Shown here in pieces: positions 34,432-45,665 of a stretch of 64,000 bases of DNA. Positions within the stretch are counted from its first letter, which is position 1. Each line of letters opens with the position of its first letter. This stretch comes from Wolfiporia cocos. Its lineage: Eukaryota; Basidiomycota; Agaricomycetes; Polyporales; Phaeolaceae. Below the pieces are notes generated by a model. That model was not told where the DNA came from. It made no database searches and was given only the letters and a program-made list of their open reading frames with translations. The translations under genes and the position numbers were made by a program. The stretch lies in assembly GCA_029448655.1 (NCBI GenBank), contig JACCLO010000002.1, positions 3,906,001 through 3,970,000 of the forward strand. The letters run 5' to 3'.

Positions 34432-34956
34432 ATGGCCCACAACCTTGACTTCATCCTCAACCTGGGCCAACCCCCGGCCGAAGCCCCAGCCAACATTCTC
34501 ATATACGACCCCATTAATGCACTCACCAATGACTTTGGAAGGTTCTCCGTCCATTCCACAGCACCCCCCATCCGAATCCCAACCAAGGCCCATGCCACCA
34601 AGGGGACATTCCAAAACGAAGACCCACGATTGGTGCACACATACAGCCCACCGGTCGCACCTGACCCCACCAACATCAACGTGGCATTCCACCTCACCCA
34701 GAGCCAGAGCAACATGGTTTGAGGCAGCAGTCAGCTCGGTCACATCAACTCCCCCCTTGTGGTCCAATGGGCTTTCCTGCCCAACCCCACATCTAATGGT
34801 CTTGGGCTGGCTTGCCAGCAGGTGGCAGCAACCATGGTTCAAACTGGAGTATGGTCACGAGAAATGGCAGGACGGTACCTCCACGAGGTGCAGCAAGTAC
34901 AGGCAGACACTCTCCAAGCCGGAGATCTGGCATCTGTCTACAGCCAACACCCAGCA
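34432..34956 (+). pseudogene. Element A gag, N-terminal part
   Basis: Begins MAHNLDFILNLGQPPAEAP. A TGA at 34720-34722 interrupts the frame, which continues (GLACQQVAATMVQTGVWS) until the solo LTR at 34957. Frame and sense resume after the LTR. Confidence 0.75.
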
Positions 34957-35492
34957 TGTTACGGATCGAATATCCGTTCAGCTGAAATAACTAAGTCAAG
35001 TTACTCAGCGTATCAAGTAGCACGCTACTCGCTGGACTCAGCGGAGTTGAGCATCGATATACTAGCTGCAGGCTTAATTGCTCAAGCCTTTGAGAACGAG
35101 TATAAGATCCTTGTAATTCAACAAGGTCGAGCTGAGGAACTCGACCAGTATTTACAGCAGGGTTTTTATACTATGATTCTGTAATCGGGGTCATAGTGTC
35201 CTTGGTACTGCTACCACTAAGTCTGTAAGGTTAGTACACTACGATAACTAAGCTGAAACGTTGCAGTTGAGCGCAACAGTGGCTGAAATGCGGAAGTTCT
35301 GTGGTTAGACACTAGATATCAGCTAGAACCTGATACGGTGCGAGACTATGGGCATAGGGCTGTTGTACATGAAACGAGAGTTGCTGGTTGAGCAGGGAAC
35401 CCTGGAAATAAACACGCGGTAATGCGGCTGAAAGCTAAGTCCTCCTCTCCAGTGAGGCGTCAGAAGTATACGAATTCATACGGACTGTAACA
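34957..35492 (-). mobile_element. Solo LTR of the element C family (536 bp)
   Basis: Closely matches the LTRs of element C and is flanked by CAGCA (34952-34956, 35493-35497). Read on the minus strand, which is the transcription sense judged from element C, it has TATAAAAA followed by a hairpin with arms GGTCGAG/CTCGACC. The plus-strand ends read TGTTACGG...CTGTAACA. Confidence 0.93.
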
Positions 35493-35497
35493 CAGCA

Positions 35498-37279
35498 CCA
35501 GTAAGGTCCCATGTCAGTCAGGAAAGCCGGTTCCACCCCATCAAAAATTGGGTACGATTGGTGCATATGCACTCTCCCCAAGGATCGGTCAGGGGCCCGC
35601 AACCTCTCCCAACCCCACCTTAGTCCTGGCAAACAAACCCATTCCTGCCCAGTTATATGCTGCCTGTGATCCTGGCAGCACCAATGGTACCGGTCCCTCT
35701 GTTGGTAGCACCACAGACCATGCCTGTGAACACATGGAGAGCTGTGCCTCTCCAGGGAATGTGTGTGTCTATGTGGCGGCCCGAGAAACCAGAAACCTTG
35801 CAATGGGATGCCTATTCAATGCTTCCAGCACCAGCCCCCGACCCTAGGTACAAGTCTAATGTCAGGGAACCCAGAGACTTCACCGGCGACGGCTTCAAAG
35901 ATTGGTACATGTGGCTCAAACTATACATTGATGACAATGCCCCCCTCCTCTACACAGACTCCAAAAAGGTAGGGGTGGCCATCTTGATGATCTGCGGGCC
36001 AAAAGTAGACACATGGGTAATGGCGTTCACATGGGAGCACTACCTCAGTGGGCAATGGCACATCAGCTGGCCCCAGTTTGTCTGGGAACTACATCAGAAG
36101 TTCGACAACCTGGATTTGGAGAAAAAGGCGGTGGTGGCAGCTGAAAAGCTGACAATGCAGGCTGGGAAAGGAGAAGAGTACTTCCAGGAGCTGGAATGAC
36201 TTCTTGCTGATGCAAAGTATGACCAGGAAAACCAGGTGGTCCATTGCTGGGTCACTACGGCCATTCCCAAGGAAAACTACACATTGGTACACCAGGCATT
36301 TGTTGCGGCCACCATCAACAATAAGACGCAGCAGGGATACAATGTTCAAATTCCAGAAGATTACAAATCCTGGAAACAGGCTATCCTATGGATGGACAAC
36401 GCCATGTGTCGACTCTGAGATGAAGAAAAACTGAGGAACCATGGGAAGGAAAAGGGCTTGGACAAGGGCAAGGAGCGCACCCAGCAAGAGTGCCCCAAAA
36501 TGGAGCCAATGGAAGAGCAATGTGCCAACTTGCTCAAACAGAAGTGCAACAGCTGTGGAAAGATGCAAGCAGAGCACCCAGACAAGAAGTGCATGAAGAC
36601 CCTCTGGCACCAACTGAACTGGCGGCCCAGACAAGCGAACAACACCCCCGCTGCCGGTGGAACCCAGTGAACTCGGCAGCTCACTGATGGGTCAGAAGAG
36701 CCAAACATCCTGAGCGAGATTCCCCAGGAGGACTTCATCCGAATGGTCTCCACCTGGGCCAAGGCTAACCCTGAGGCAGCCAAAGAAGCCGGGTTCACAC
36801 CCACTCAGGTAAGTCATTCCCCCTCGAACAATAAATTTTCGGTTCTTGATGTGGAAGAAGTAAATATTCTTGAACCTGCCATGGAGAACAATGAACTGGT
36901 GGATGGACTATATGGGCTAGAGACTGGGGCCCTGATATTATCTGACATATCTGTAAATTCTGTGTACCCTGTACCATCTGACATAGACGACGACAACGGA
37001 GCTTCAACATGCTCCAACAATTCATTTGTAACAGCCTTGGAGGGGCCCCCTACCGGAGCTTGGTGGGAGGCAAATACTGTACTTAATTCCTCCAATATAA
37101 ATGTCACATATGTACCCATGGATGTAGACCTGGTAGTGACATCAGATGTGGAAATGGCAGATGCATCTGATGCCACTAAGAAAAAATCAGAAAAGAAAAT
37201 GCAGCACAGACGAACCAAGAAGAAGGTTGTCACGCTCGACATATATCTAGATCACCCACGGGCCATACCACCTGAGTGA
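35498..37279 (+). pseudogene. Element A gag, central and C-terminal part
   Basis: One frame (from about 35657) carries the Gag core (FTGDGFKDWYMWLKLYID, WPQFVWELHQKFDNLDLE) and a zinc-knuckle-like CNSCGKMQAEHPDKKC with wider spacing than a usual CCHC. An acidic region ending in the basic run KKKSEKKMQHRRTKKK follows. In-frame TGA codons lie at 36197, 36416, 36668 and 37277. There are no TAA or TAG codons in this frame. Confidence 0.8.
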
Positions 37280-37445
37280 AAAAGCGAAGGTGCCACGGGC
37301 TACAATCTCTATTCTGCTGAGGAGGTACTAGTACCTCATGGAAAGCACATCACCATGGATACAGGCATAATGATATGAATGCCACCTGGTGTATATGGGC
37401 ACATTGCTCCATGATCCAGACTAGCCCTGAAGGGAGTCGACGTGG

Positions 37446-37955
37446 TGACGCGGTTTTCCGTGTCATGGACCCAACCCGTCTCTAACCACCGTAATTATGC
37501 TACAAGAATCACCTGATTACTTAGGAGTTGACGCGTTACCACTATGCCACCCGTTATACAGAAGGGTCACGTGATGTATTATGTAAGCATTTAGAGTTAG
37601 TACTTAGCGCTTTAGTAGGTGCATGCGCACAGGCCATGCGCTTTAGGGCAGCCTCGATAGTCAATGCTCGCTTGCATGTATATATACCACAGAGTCTGAG
37701 GCTTACACCTCAGACTTGTCAATTTGACTCTGGGGTGTTCATCCCCCTTACTTGCCATTCCTCTCTGCTTGTGTGTTGCCTGCCTGCTAGTCTGGGAGAA
37801 CCTCGACGCTGCTGTAGCACCTTAGGATTACCCTCTGACCTCGATACCTCAACGGTGTTGGGCCCTCTGGTGATCTGAAAGGCGGCTGTAGGGGAGTTGG
37901 GACTAGTGGTGGTGGGGTGTTAGGTGTTGAGGGTGTGGGTCACAAGTTTGTGACA
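37446..37955 (+). mobile_element. Solo LTR (510 bp) inside the dUTPase
   Basis: Starts TGACGCGG, ends TTTGTGACA, flanked by CGTGG (37441-37445, 37956-37960). TATATATA is followed by a 9-bp hairpin with loop CTTACA (37693-37716). Related in its middle to 13517-13921. Confidence 0.92.
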
Positions 37956-38092
37956 CGTGGAAGGTGGGATAGTAGACAAAGACTACACCAGCTGCCTCAA
38001 AGTCATACTGAATAATCAAACCGGAGCAGATTATCAGGTCGAGTATGGGGACAGGATCACCCGGTTCATACTCAAATGCAACATGACACCAG

Positions 38093-38632
38093 TGACACAA
38101 TACTCACTTGTTATGCTTGAGTTTGTTGAGGTGAAAGGTGGTGAAGCGAGTTTAGAGTGCAGCAGAGCAGATAAGGCTTAGATGCGTAGTCAAATAGATG
38201 AACTAGTCTGAGTCCTAAGCGACTCAGAGTACTCGTATATATACATGTAGGGTAAGACCCTAGTTACCGTAGGTAAGACTCATGGTACCGCTACACGGGC
38301 ATGTGATAAGTACGACCGAGCATGAGTCATATGCCGGTCAGGAATTGTAATCGTGCTGACTGTGGATCAGTAAGTGGCAGGTGATATAGCGACGTCATGG
38401 TCTAGACATGGAATGTCGGGGAAACTGGCAGAAGCTGATGGAAATGTATGGAACGTTCTTGTTATCTATGAGATAAGATATGTGTGCGTGTTCTGAGATA
38501 AGATAAGGGTCACGTGATATAAAGGACTTAGTTATGAGATTGTGGTTTAGTTAACTGGGGCTTGGCTGAAATAATGTGCTAGTAATTTCGGAAAAACGGG
38601 AGAAAATGCGGAAAAATGAGAAAACTATGACA
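38093..38632 (+). mobile_element. Solo LTR (540 bp) inside the dUTPase
   Basis: Starts TGACACAATAC, ends ACTATGACA, flanked by ACCAG (38088-38092, 38633-38637). TATATATACATG is followed by a hairpin TAGGGT-AAG-ACCCTA (38248-38262). I see no other copy of this LTR type in the window. Confidence 0.9.
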
Positions 38633-38642
38633 ACCAGACACC

Positions 38643-40045
38643 ATGATTGTCAAGTCAATCTGCAAAACCTGGCATGGGACACATGGATTTGGCTCGACCA
38701 GTGAAAAGCTTAGAGGAAGTGTGGTAGTAATCCAGACAGGAAACTGGGGATGGCAGATCAATGTACTGATTACCCTCCACTGCTCTGATGGACGAAGCCT
38801 CTTCACAAAGGCCCTTATCAATTCTGGGTCCACCGGATCAGTAATTAGTAAGTCCTACGTGGAGGAACACAGACTCAAGCAGATCCCACTCAACCGACCC
38901 ATCAAATTGTTCAACACTGATGGGTTGGCCAACACCATGGGGCTCATGATGCACTATGTCAAGCTCCAAATGCAGATCGACACACACTTGGAAACATGGA
39001 AGTTCCACATCATGGAACTTAGCTCCGTGGACATTTTCCTAGGCTTCAACTGGCTCGAAGATCACAACCCCTCTATCGATTGGAAGAAGAGGAAGATCAC
39101 CTTCACTTGCGACTGCAAACATGAGCAGATTGAGGAAGGAGATCATATTTATTATATTTTTGCTGATGCATGGATTCTAAACAGGGAAGAGTGTAGAGTG
39201 GATATCGCCAAACAAGTCCGTGCCACGAAGGCAACAGAAATCACCATCGTGACTGGCAAAACCACAGGAGCCAAGACTTTCAAGGAGATCGTATCCAAGT
39301 ACTTGCACAAATTCAAAGACATGTTTGAGGAAAAGGAATTCGACACACTCCTGGAAAGGCGGCTGTGGGACCATGCCATTGAACTCCCACCCAATTCGGA
39401 ACCATACATGGGCAAAATTTACACCCTTTTGTCATGAGAGCAAGAAGTGCTGGATGACTTCCTAGAAGAACAGTTGTGCACAGGCCACATCCACTCATCG
39501 AAGTCACCATTGGGGGTACCCTTCTTCTTTGTCAAAAAGAAAGACAGGAAACTACACCCTATCCAGGACTATCAAAAGTTGAACCAGATGACCAAAAAGA
39601 ACAAGTACCCACTCCTGCTTATCATGGAGCTGCTCAACAAGTTGAAACACACTAAGTACTTTTCTAAATTGGACATCAGATGGGGATACATGAATGTCCG
39701 AATCAAAGAAGGTGATGAGGAAAAAGCTGCCTTCATCACCAATCGAGGCCTATACGAGCCATTGGTGATGTTCTTCAGAATGTGCAATGCACCGGGCACG
39801 TTCCAGACTTTGATGAATGACATATTTAGAGACATAGTCCTCACAGGGAAGGTCATTGTATACCTAGACGACATACTTATTTTCACGGAGAACCAAAAAG
39901 GAAATCCTGAGATGGGTACTTCAGGTTCTCTGTCAAAATAAGTTGACCTGTAAACCAGAGAAATGTGAGTTCGAGAAACACGAAGTAGAATACCTTGGGC
40001 ACATAATCTCTCATGGGAAGATTTGTATGGACCCCACGAAGGTAG
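38643..40045 (+). pseudogene. Element A protease and reverse transcriptase, first part
   Basis: The protease site reads ALINSGSTGSVI, so the catalytic Asp is Asn. Further on are VDIFLGFNWLEDHNPSIDW and the RT entry [16 protein letters not shown] at 39435 stands for the Arg of the usual LSPREQ. RT then shows FFVKKKDRKLHPIQDYQKLN, FSKLDIRWGYMNVRI, MCNAPGTFQTLMND and the catalytic VYLDDILIF. A frame change after this leads to KPEKCEFEKHEVEYLGHIIS and the solo LTR at 40046. Confidence 0.85.
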
Positions 40046-40625
40046 TGTCACAGATTGCCCAGTGGGGTGATCTACGACGTCCCTTAGGCTGTATTGCAAA
40101 GGTGCCCCTAGGCTGCGGGGCTAACTCCTTACTTACTCCCTTTCCTCCACATTGCGCCTTGTATTTCTTACTAGACCACCTGACCCACTAGATTAGTGCT
40201 ATAGGGTAGCGCGCGCCTCAGGTACCTCACGTCATGGTCACACTAGTTACATGTTACCTTATGGTAGTTACTTGTCATGTGCCCTCTTAGTTACTGTGCA
40301 CAGGCCGTCACTTTAGGGCTAGACGTTTAGGTATCTGCAGCATGTATAAGTACGACGGAATGAGGACTTACTTCCTCATTCTTAAGATTCTCGACATTGG
40401 GGCTTGCCCCCCTTTCTTCTCGTTCTGCGTGATGCTGGCGTGCGACGGCCCCGCCCCTCTCTCTCTCTCGTACATGCTAGTCTGAGTATGTCTACTAGGG
40501 GTAGCCATGTGTTTCCACACGGTTTATGCCCGACGTTCACCGCTGCTGGGCGCGCATGTGTGCTATGGGTGTTATGGGCCCCCCGTCCTTGTAGGCCGGT
40601 CACACAGACCCGTAAGTCTGTGTCA
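40046..40625 (+). mobile_element. Solo LTR (580 bp) in RT
   Basis: Starts TGTCACAG, ends CTGTGTCA, flanked by GGTAG (40041-40045, 40626-40630). Hairpin GAATGAGGA/TCCTCATTC with loop CTTACT at 40358-40381 after GTATAAG. Same family as 16947-17540. Confidence 0.93.
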
Positions 40626-40630
40626 GGTAG

Positions 40631-40967
40631 CTGCAGTTGCCAAATGGCCAGCACCTTGGAACAAGAAAGAAGTGCAGTCCTTCATTGGATTTGCCAACTT
40701 CTACTGGAGATTTATACCCAAGTTCTCAATGGTAGCACACCCACTGATCAATCTGACCAAAGACAGAGATTGGCAGTGGGGTACGGCGAAACAGGAATGC
40801 TTCAAAAAAGATAGTTGTAGAAGCACCTGTACTAGGAATCCTGAATGATGACGACCATTTCTGCATTGAGGCAGACTCATCAGACTTTGCAGCCGGAGCC
40901 TGCCTCATGCAGAAACAGGACAGCATCTGGAAACCCATTGCATACCAGTCTAACATGTTGCTACCGG
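40631..40967 (+). pseudogene. Element A RT thumb and RNase H start
   Basis: Encodes WPAPWNKKEVQSFIGFANFY, then in a shifted frame HFCIEADSSDFAAGACLMQK, the start of the RNase H domain with its first Asp. The domain is cut at LLP by the next insertion and resumes at 42287. Confidence 0.75.
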
Positions 40968-42286
40968 TGTCCAACAAATAAATCGTTTCGCATGGGTATA
41001 GCATCAGAATTAACTACTACAATGCTAGGGGAATCTATACGTACCATAATCATCAAAATCCACCAAGCGGATCTCCCGGGATAGCCTCTGGAAGTTTGGA
41101 GTACCTATCTGGGAAGCTCAGCCACAGCACCGATCAAGTCACGTGACGGCGCTAATCCTTGTCACCTCCCCATTCCGCGACCTCTCTAACCCCCCCCCCC
41201 CAACACGGGCAGCGCGCCCCAGGAAATTTATATTAGATACTAGATACTTCAACGTATATCCAAAAATTTATACAAGATCCGGTGCAACCCTGGTCCCTCT
41301 ATAAAAACGAGTTTAATTACCCGCGGCTTTGCCACGGATGTCAATTGTCACTTAAGTATGATAACTAATAGAATAAGGGAAAAACATATTGTATGGCAAT
41401 GCGAGTCCACCCAACCCCCAGGGTGTGTGATCACCCTGCTGCACCTCGCTCAGCCACTTCCGACACCTTGCTGATGCTCGGTGTCATCGTCACTTCGCTT
41501 GTGGTGCCTCATAAACCTCCCGGTTACTCTTAAATTTTCTAGCAGGTATCTACAGTATAGGCCATTTACGTTACAACATCCCCGTGGTGCAGCACAGGGA
41601 GGATGCGCGAAACATGGTCGAAAGGACTTGACTTGAACGCTGCACACGCGTTGTAGGCGCCGTCCGTGGGAAATGGCACGGGGGTGGTGGCACGCGCCCT
41701 ATGGGCCAATGAACGCATGGTTGCCATGCGAGAACCACATGGTTTTCTTCCACGGCCCTTTAGTACTTAGATGTTTTACGGTATTTTATGCCCTGTTTCA
41801 TTTCTTATACTTTCTCCCACTACAATTGTGTTTCAGAAAACTGCCTATCCGCTCTGGATAAACCATACGATATTTTTTGATTGCTCTACATGACTCAAGA
41901 CCCCATAAATCTGCTCAGGAAAAATACTAGGGTACCTATCCACAGATACTGTAGTCCCCCATTTTTTCCTGTATATATACTGGCCCCAGTGGTCTCAGAA
42001 AAGGGAATCAGAGAACCAAGTTACCCAGCTGAAGTTCAGACGACTGAAGTGTCTCCCTGGAACGCCTACCGGACAGGCAGTGCATGAGGCACAAGTTCTA
42101 CAAGACTAAAGTCAACTTTCTCCTGAAGTAATCTGGTCACTCCTTCCAAATATTCTGCTGCACTCTATAGCCATCCTCCTTGTCTCCCCACTTGTGGAAC
42201 TACCCAAATAGACCCCACAGACAACTCAAATAGCCCAGTGCAATTTCAACACCAGGTGAAACCGAGCAATTTTATTTTGACCGACA
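40968..42286. mobile_element. 1.3-kb insertion of unknown type in RNase H
   Basis: The host frame stops at ...SNMLLP and resumes at AKRNYKIYDRELLAI. The insert has ends TGTCCAACAAATAAA and the near-complement TTTATTTTGACCGACA, with CCGG repeated on both sides (40964-40967, 42287-42290). It could be a short-TIR DNA element or an LTR-like relic. It contains C and G homopolymer runs and no recognisable gene. Left end could be shifted by a few bases. Confidence 0.55.
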
Positions 42287-43293
42287 CCGGCCAAGAGAAA
42301 CTACAAGATCTACGACCGAGAACTCCTAGCTATCATGTGTGCCCTAGATGAATGGCGACACTTTGTAATGGGTGCAAAACACCCTGTAGAAGTACTAATG
42401 GACCATAAGAACCTAGAATATTTTAAAACCCCACAGAAAATTAATCTGCAACAAGCCCGGTGGATGACGGAACTTGCTGAGTACAACCTACAACTCGTGC
42501 ACATCCCCGGAAAACTAATGGAAGGGCGGATGGACTGTCCTGACGAGGTGACCACGATGACAACAAGGATCACCTTGAAGGACAGGTCATCCTGAAGGAA
42601 TACCTCTTTGTCAAAGACAGTGAGGAACAACTACAATCCTCTTTCTACACCCTTCCTCACGGAATCATCCACAAGGAGGTAAAGGAAAGGGTCAAAGCGG
42701 AAGCCGCACTTTACGACAAGGAGGTAGTAGAAGGATCGATGGAAACGGCTGAGGACGGCCTATGCTACAGGAGGGGGAAATTGATCATTCCAAGAGACAA
42801 GGAATTAATCAGAAAAATCATTTCTTCATTCCACAACATGGTTTCAGCAGGGCACCCTGGCACAGAAAACACATACAAGGCCATACACCAATCATATTGG
42901 TGGCCAAAGATGCAAAATGACATCCACCAGTACATCAAAGCCTGTGTTAAGTGCCAATGAGCCAAGCCGGACCGGTTGAAGAGAGCGGCACCATTGAACC
43001 CAAACCCGACACCCGCACACAATTGGGAGAACATTTCCATGGACATGATAATGGGACTCCCCACATCCAATGGTCACAATGCAATCATTGTAGTAGTAGA
43101 CATGAAATCCAAGGACTATATCGTGGTACCAACCACAACTAAGCTAACAGCTGAAGGTTGGGCCAACATATTCGTAGATAAAGTATACGCACAGCATGGA
43201 CTACCAAAGAAAGTATTTAGTGATAGAGGACCACAGTTTGTATTGGACTTCATAAAAAACATTTACTGTAGATTAGGCATTGTCACAAGAAAC
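42287..43293 (+). pseudogene. Element A RNase H end and integrase, first part
   Basis: RNase H continues (KIYDRELLAIMCALDEWRHF, VLMDHKNLEYFKTPQKINLQ). After a frame change integrase follows: a HHCC-type finger (FHNMVSAGHPG ... SYWWPKMQ ... ACVKCQ), a TGA at 42958 where Arg is expected, SMDMIMGLPTSNGHNAIIVV with the first catalytic Asp, and FSDRGPQFV with the second. The frame then meets an LTR. Confidence 0.8.
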
Positions 43294-43890
43294 TGTGGTG
43301 TTATTTTTCCTGGTTTTTATGCTAAAATGCTGGTTAGATAGCCACTCGCTGGACCGCACGTGCATAGGTAGATAAAGATTTATCTTATCTTGCTCTCATC
43401 ACAGTCACTCATTATATCTTAAGTTACAGTGTTACCTAGTTACTGTAGCACATGACTCTTCTGCACACAGACCGTGCCTTTAGGGCAAGGCGGCCTAGTA
43501 GTTAGGGGCTAGCTGCATGTATATATACAGGCAATGTCTGGGGCTACTCCCCAGACTTAAGATTTCGGCCTAGGTGGTATATCCCCTGATCAACCTTTTA
43601 TACCCTCTGCCTGCTTGTCTGTGTGTCACCAGTGAACTGCTTTTGCGACAAGCCTGCTGCATCCTACTTAGGCATGGGGGCCTCTATTCATTGCATTTCA
43701 TACTCTATCTCTATTACTTGCTAGTCTGGGGGCGTTGCGGTACAGTCATGGTTTGTGACCTCAGGCAATATGGCAGTGCACCTCAGTAGGTGTGCCTTCT
43801 TGTTCTCCATCATTAGGAGGGTGGGGGGCTTTTAGGGTGGATATATGGGATATAGGGGTTCCCCGTGTAGGTGGGTCGGCATGGTGGTTA
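43294..43890 (+). mobile_element. Solo LTR in integrase (borders approximate)
   Basis: LTR-like sequence with TATATATA and a perfect 8-bp hairpin GTCTGGGG/CCCCAGAC (43536-43556) interrupts the integrase between the second Asp and the DPQTDRQMEHMNQ block. I could not fix its ends or a target duplication. At its right border is a 15-bp-arm palindrome (43871-43904, GTGGGTCGGCATGGT/ACCATGCCGACCCAC). Confidence 0.7.
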
Positions 43891-45081
43891 CCATGCCGAC
43901 CCACAGACAGACAGGCAAATGGAACATATGAACCAGGAACTAAAGGTTTACCTAAGATTATTTATTAATGACACACATACCAACTGGCTGGACTTACTTC
44001 CACTAGCTAGCTTCGCCTACAAATGTCATGTACATAGTAGCATGGGCTACAGCCCCTTTTACCTTACTCACGGATACCACCCATTTACAGGAGTGGAGGC
44101 ACCAGAGCTGGAAGGGGGGGGGTGGAAACCACCAAGGACTGGGTCAATCACATGCACACCATCAGCCAAACTGCTTCAAAGAACCTTGAATGAGCCAAGC
44201 TTTGTATGAAAGAGTACTATGACTGCAAACAAACCAACCCTCATGAGTACACTGAGGGAGACATGGTTTGGGTTGATGGGTGAAACATTAACATGGGAAA
44301 CCCTACGAAGAAACTTGATTTGAAGTGGTATGGACCGTACAAGATCGTGAAGAAGGTCGGGCATGGCACATACGAATTGGACTTACCCACAGACATGCGT
44401 GGGATATACCCAGTATTTAATGAAGTCCTACTACTGCCCTACGTACCACCCACCTCCCCAATCAGAACCACAATGAAAGGATGGAAAGCAATGACTCTCA
44501 CAGGCCTCTCAGGATCCTTGAATCCAGGGAAGACCGAGGGCAAGTCGAGCTAGAAGTCAAGTGGTCTGATGGGACCACGACATGGGAACGAAAACACGGA
44601 ATGACACCATGGCAAGACATAGTCACCAAGTACTTCAAGGACAGACCTACCGCACCTGGCCACCAGTGGAAAAACTGCAACACTGAGTGGGATCCCAAGT
44701 GGGAAGACCTCAAAAGGAAAAGTCAAGCCATGGGGTTAGCCAAGAACCCAGATTAGTACATAGTTCATGATGACATCAGCATCACGCTGCTGGAACAAGC
44801 CAAAGTTCCATTCTACATATATCCGAAGCAGCTCGTCACCAAGAACTTCTGGTTCTGCAACCCACAAACTCATGTAATTCAGTACAGAGTACGTGTCGGA
44901 AAATGCATAGAATCCACTATACCCAACAACCCGGGTTGGATCCATCCGATTCATTACACACTCCAAATAGCAAATGTGCACACCTGGCAGAAACACGAGC
45001 ATGACCATCCCTGTCATGTTGATCAACAATGGTATAAAGTGATTGCTGGGTGTGGGGACACACAGCTAGAAGAGGGGGTAC
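43891..45081 (+). pseudogene. Element A integrase end, chromodomain and polypurine tract
   Basis: Begins ADPQTDRQMEHMNQELKVYL (third catalytic residue, Glu), then WLDLLPLASFAYKCHVHSS and, in another frame, KLDLKWYGPYKIVKKVGHG. A TGA is at 44281. A chromodomain-like segment follows (ILESREDRGQVELEVKWSDG, TTTWERKHGM). A TAG at 44754 precedes a further open stretch up to the polypurine tract AGAAGAGGGGGTAC ending at 45081. Confidence 0.8.
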
Positions 45082-45620
45082 TGTTACGGATCGAATATCT
45101 GTTCAGCTGAAATAACTAAGTCGAGTTACTCAGCGTATCGAGTAGCACACTACTCGTCGGACTCAATGGAGTCGAGCGTCGATATACTAGCTGCAGGCTT
45201 AATTGCTCAAGCCTTTGAGAATGAGTATAAGATCCTTGTAATTCAACAAGGTCAAGCTGAGGAACTCAACCGGTATTTACCACAGGGTTTTATACTATGA
45301 TTCTGTAATCGGGGTCATAGTGTCCTTGGTACTGCTACCACTAAGTCCATAAGGCTAGTACGTTAGGATAACTAAGCTGAAACGTTGCAGTTGAGCACAA
45401 CAGTGGCTGAAATGCAGAAGTCCTGTGGTTAGACACAAGATATCAACTAGAACCTGATATGCCACAAGACCATGGGCATAGGGCTGTTGTACATGAAACG
45501 AGGGTCACTGGTTGGACAGGGAACCCTAGAAATAAACACGCGATACTACGGTTGAATGCTAAGTCCCCTTCTCCAGCGAGGCGTCAAAGATATTCAGATG
45601 GTTTCATACGGACCATAACA
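45082..45620 (-). repeat. 3' LTR of element C (539 bp)
   Basis: TGTTACGG...CATAACA on the plus strand. Compared with the 5' LTR I count 21 substitutions and one indel; 20 are transitions and 16 are at CpG sites. It abuts the polypurine tract of element A at 45081. Confidence 0.9.
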
Positions 45621-45665
45621 TCACCCCCCCCTCAAGCCTTCATCGCCCTCGATGAAATCCAAGCA

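Larger units (their letters stand above)
37280..38700 (+). pseudogene. Element A dUTPase domain (between gag and protease)
   Basis: dUTPase converts dUTP to dUMP and keeps uracil out of cDNA. Motif 1 is ATGYNLYSAEEV, motif 2 GVYGHIAPWSRLALKGVDV, motif 3 GGIVDKDYTSCLKVILNN, motif 4 YGDRITRFILKC and motif 5 GTHGFGSTSE, all in order. The domain is cut between motifs 2 and 3 by the solo LTR at 37446-37955 and between 4 and 5 by that at 38093-38632. An in-frame TGA is at 37376. Motif 5 leads directly into the protease, so the two were one polypeptide. Confidence 0.85.
33290..45081 (+). mobile_element. Ty3/gypsy element A (old, multiply interrupted)
   Basis: Order: 5' LTR, leader, gag, dUTPase, protease, RT, RNase H, integrase, chromodomain, polypurine tract (AGAAGAGGGGGTAC to 45081). 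Its own 3' LTR is missing; element C begins exactly there. It is interrupted by solo LTRs at 34957, 37446, 38093, 40046 and about 43294 and by a 1.3-kb insertion at about 40968. In the gag-pol frame at least nine in-frame TGA codons and one TAG are present, and the protease Asp is lost. It cannot be autonomous now. dUTPase between gag and protease is the same order as in betaretroviruses. Confidence 0.85.

Noticed and set aside
34432..45081. Alternative genetic code with TGA read as an amino acid
   Set aside because: TGA codons sit where different residues, mostly Arg, are expected. The young element B uses TGG for Trp and TGA as a normal stop.
45082..45620. 3' LTR of element A
   Set aside because: It follows A's polypurine tract, but its sequence is that of the C family, not of A's 5' LTR. 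Its TATA box and hairpin face the minus strand.
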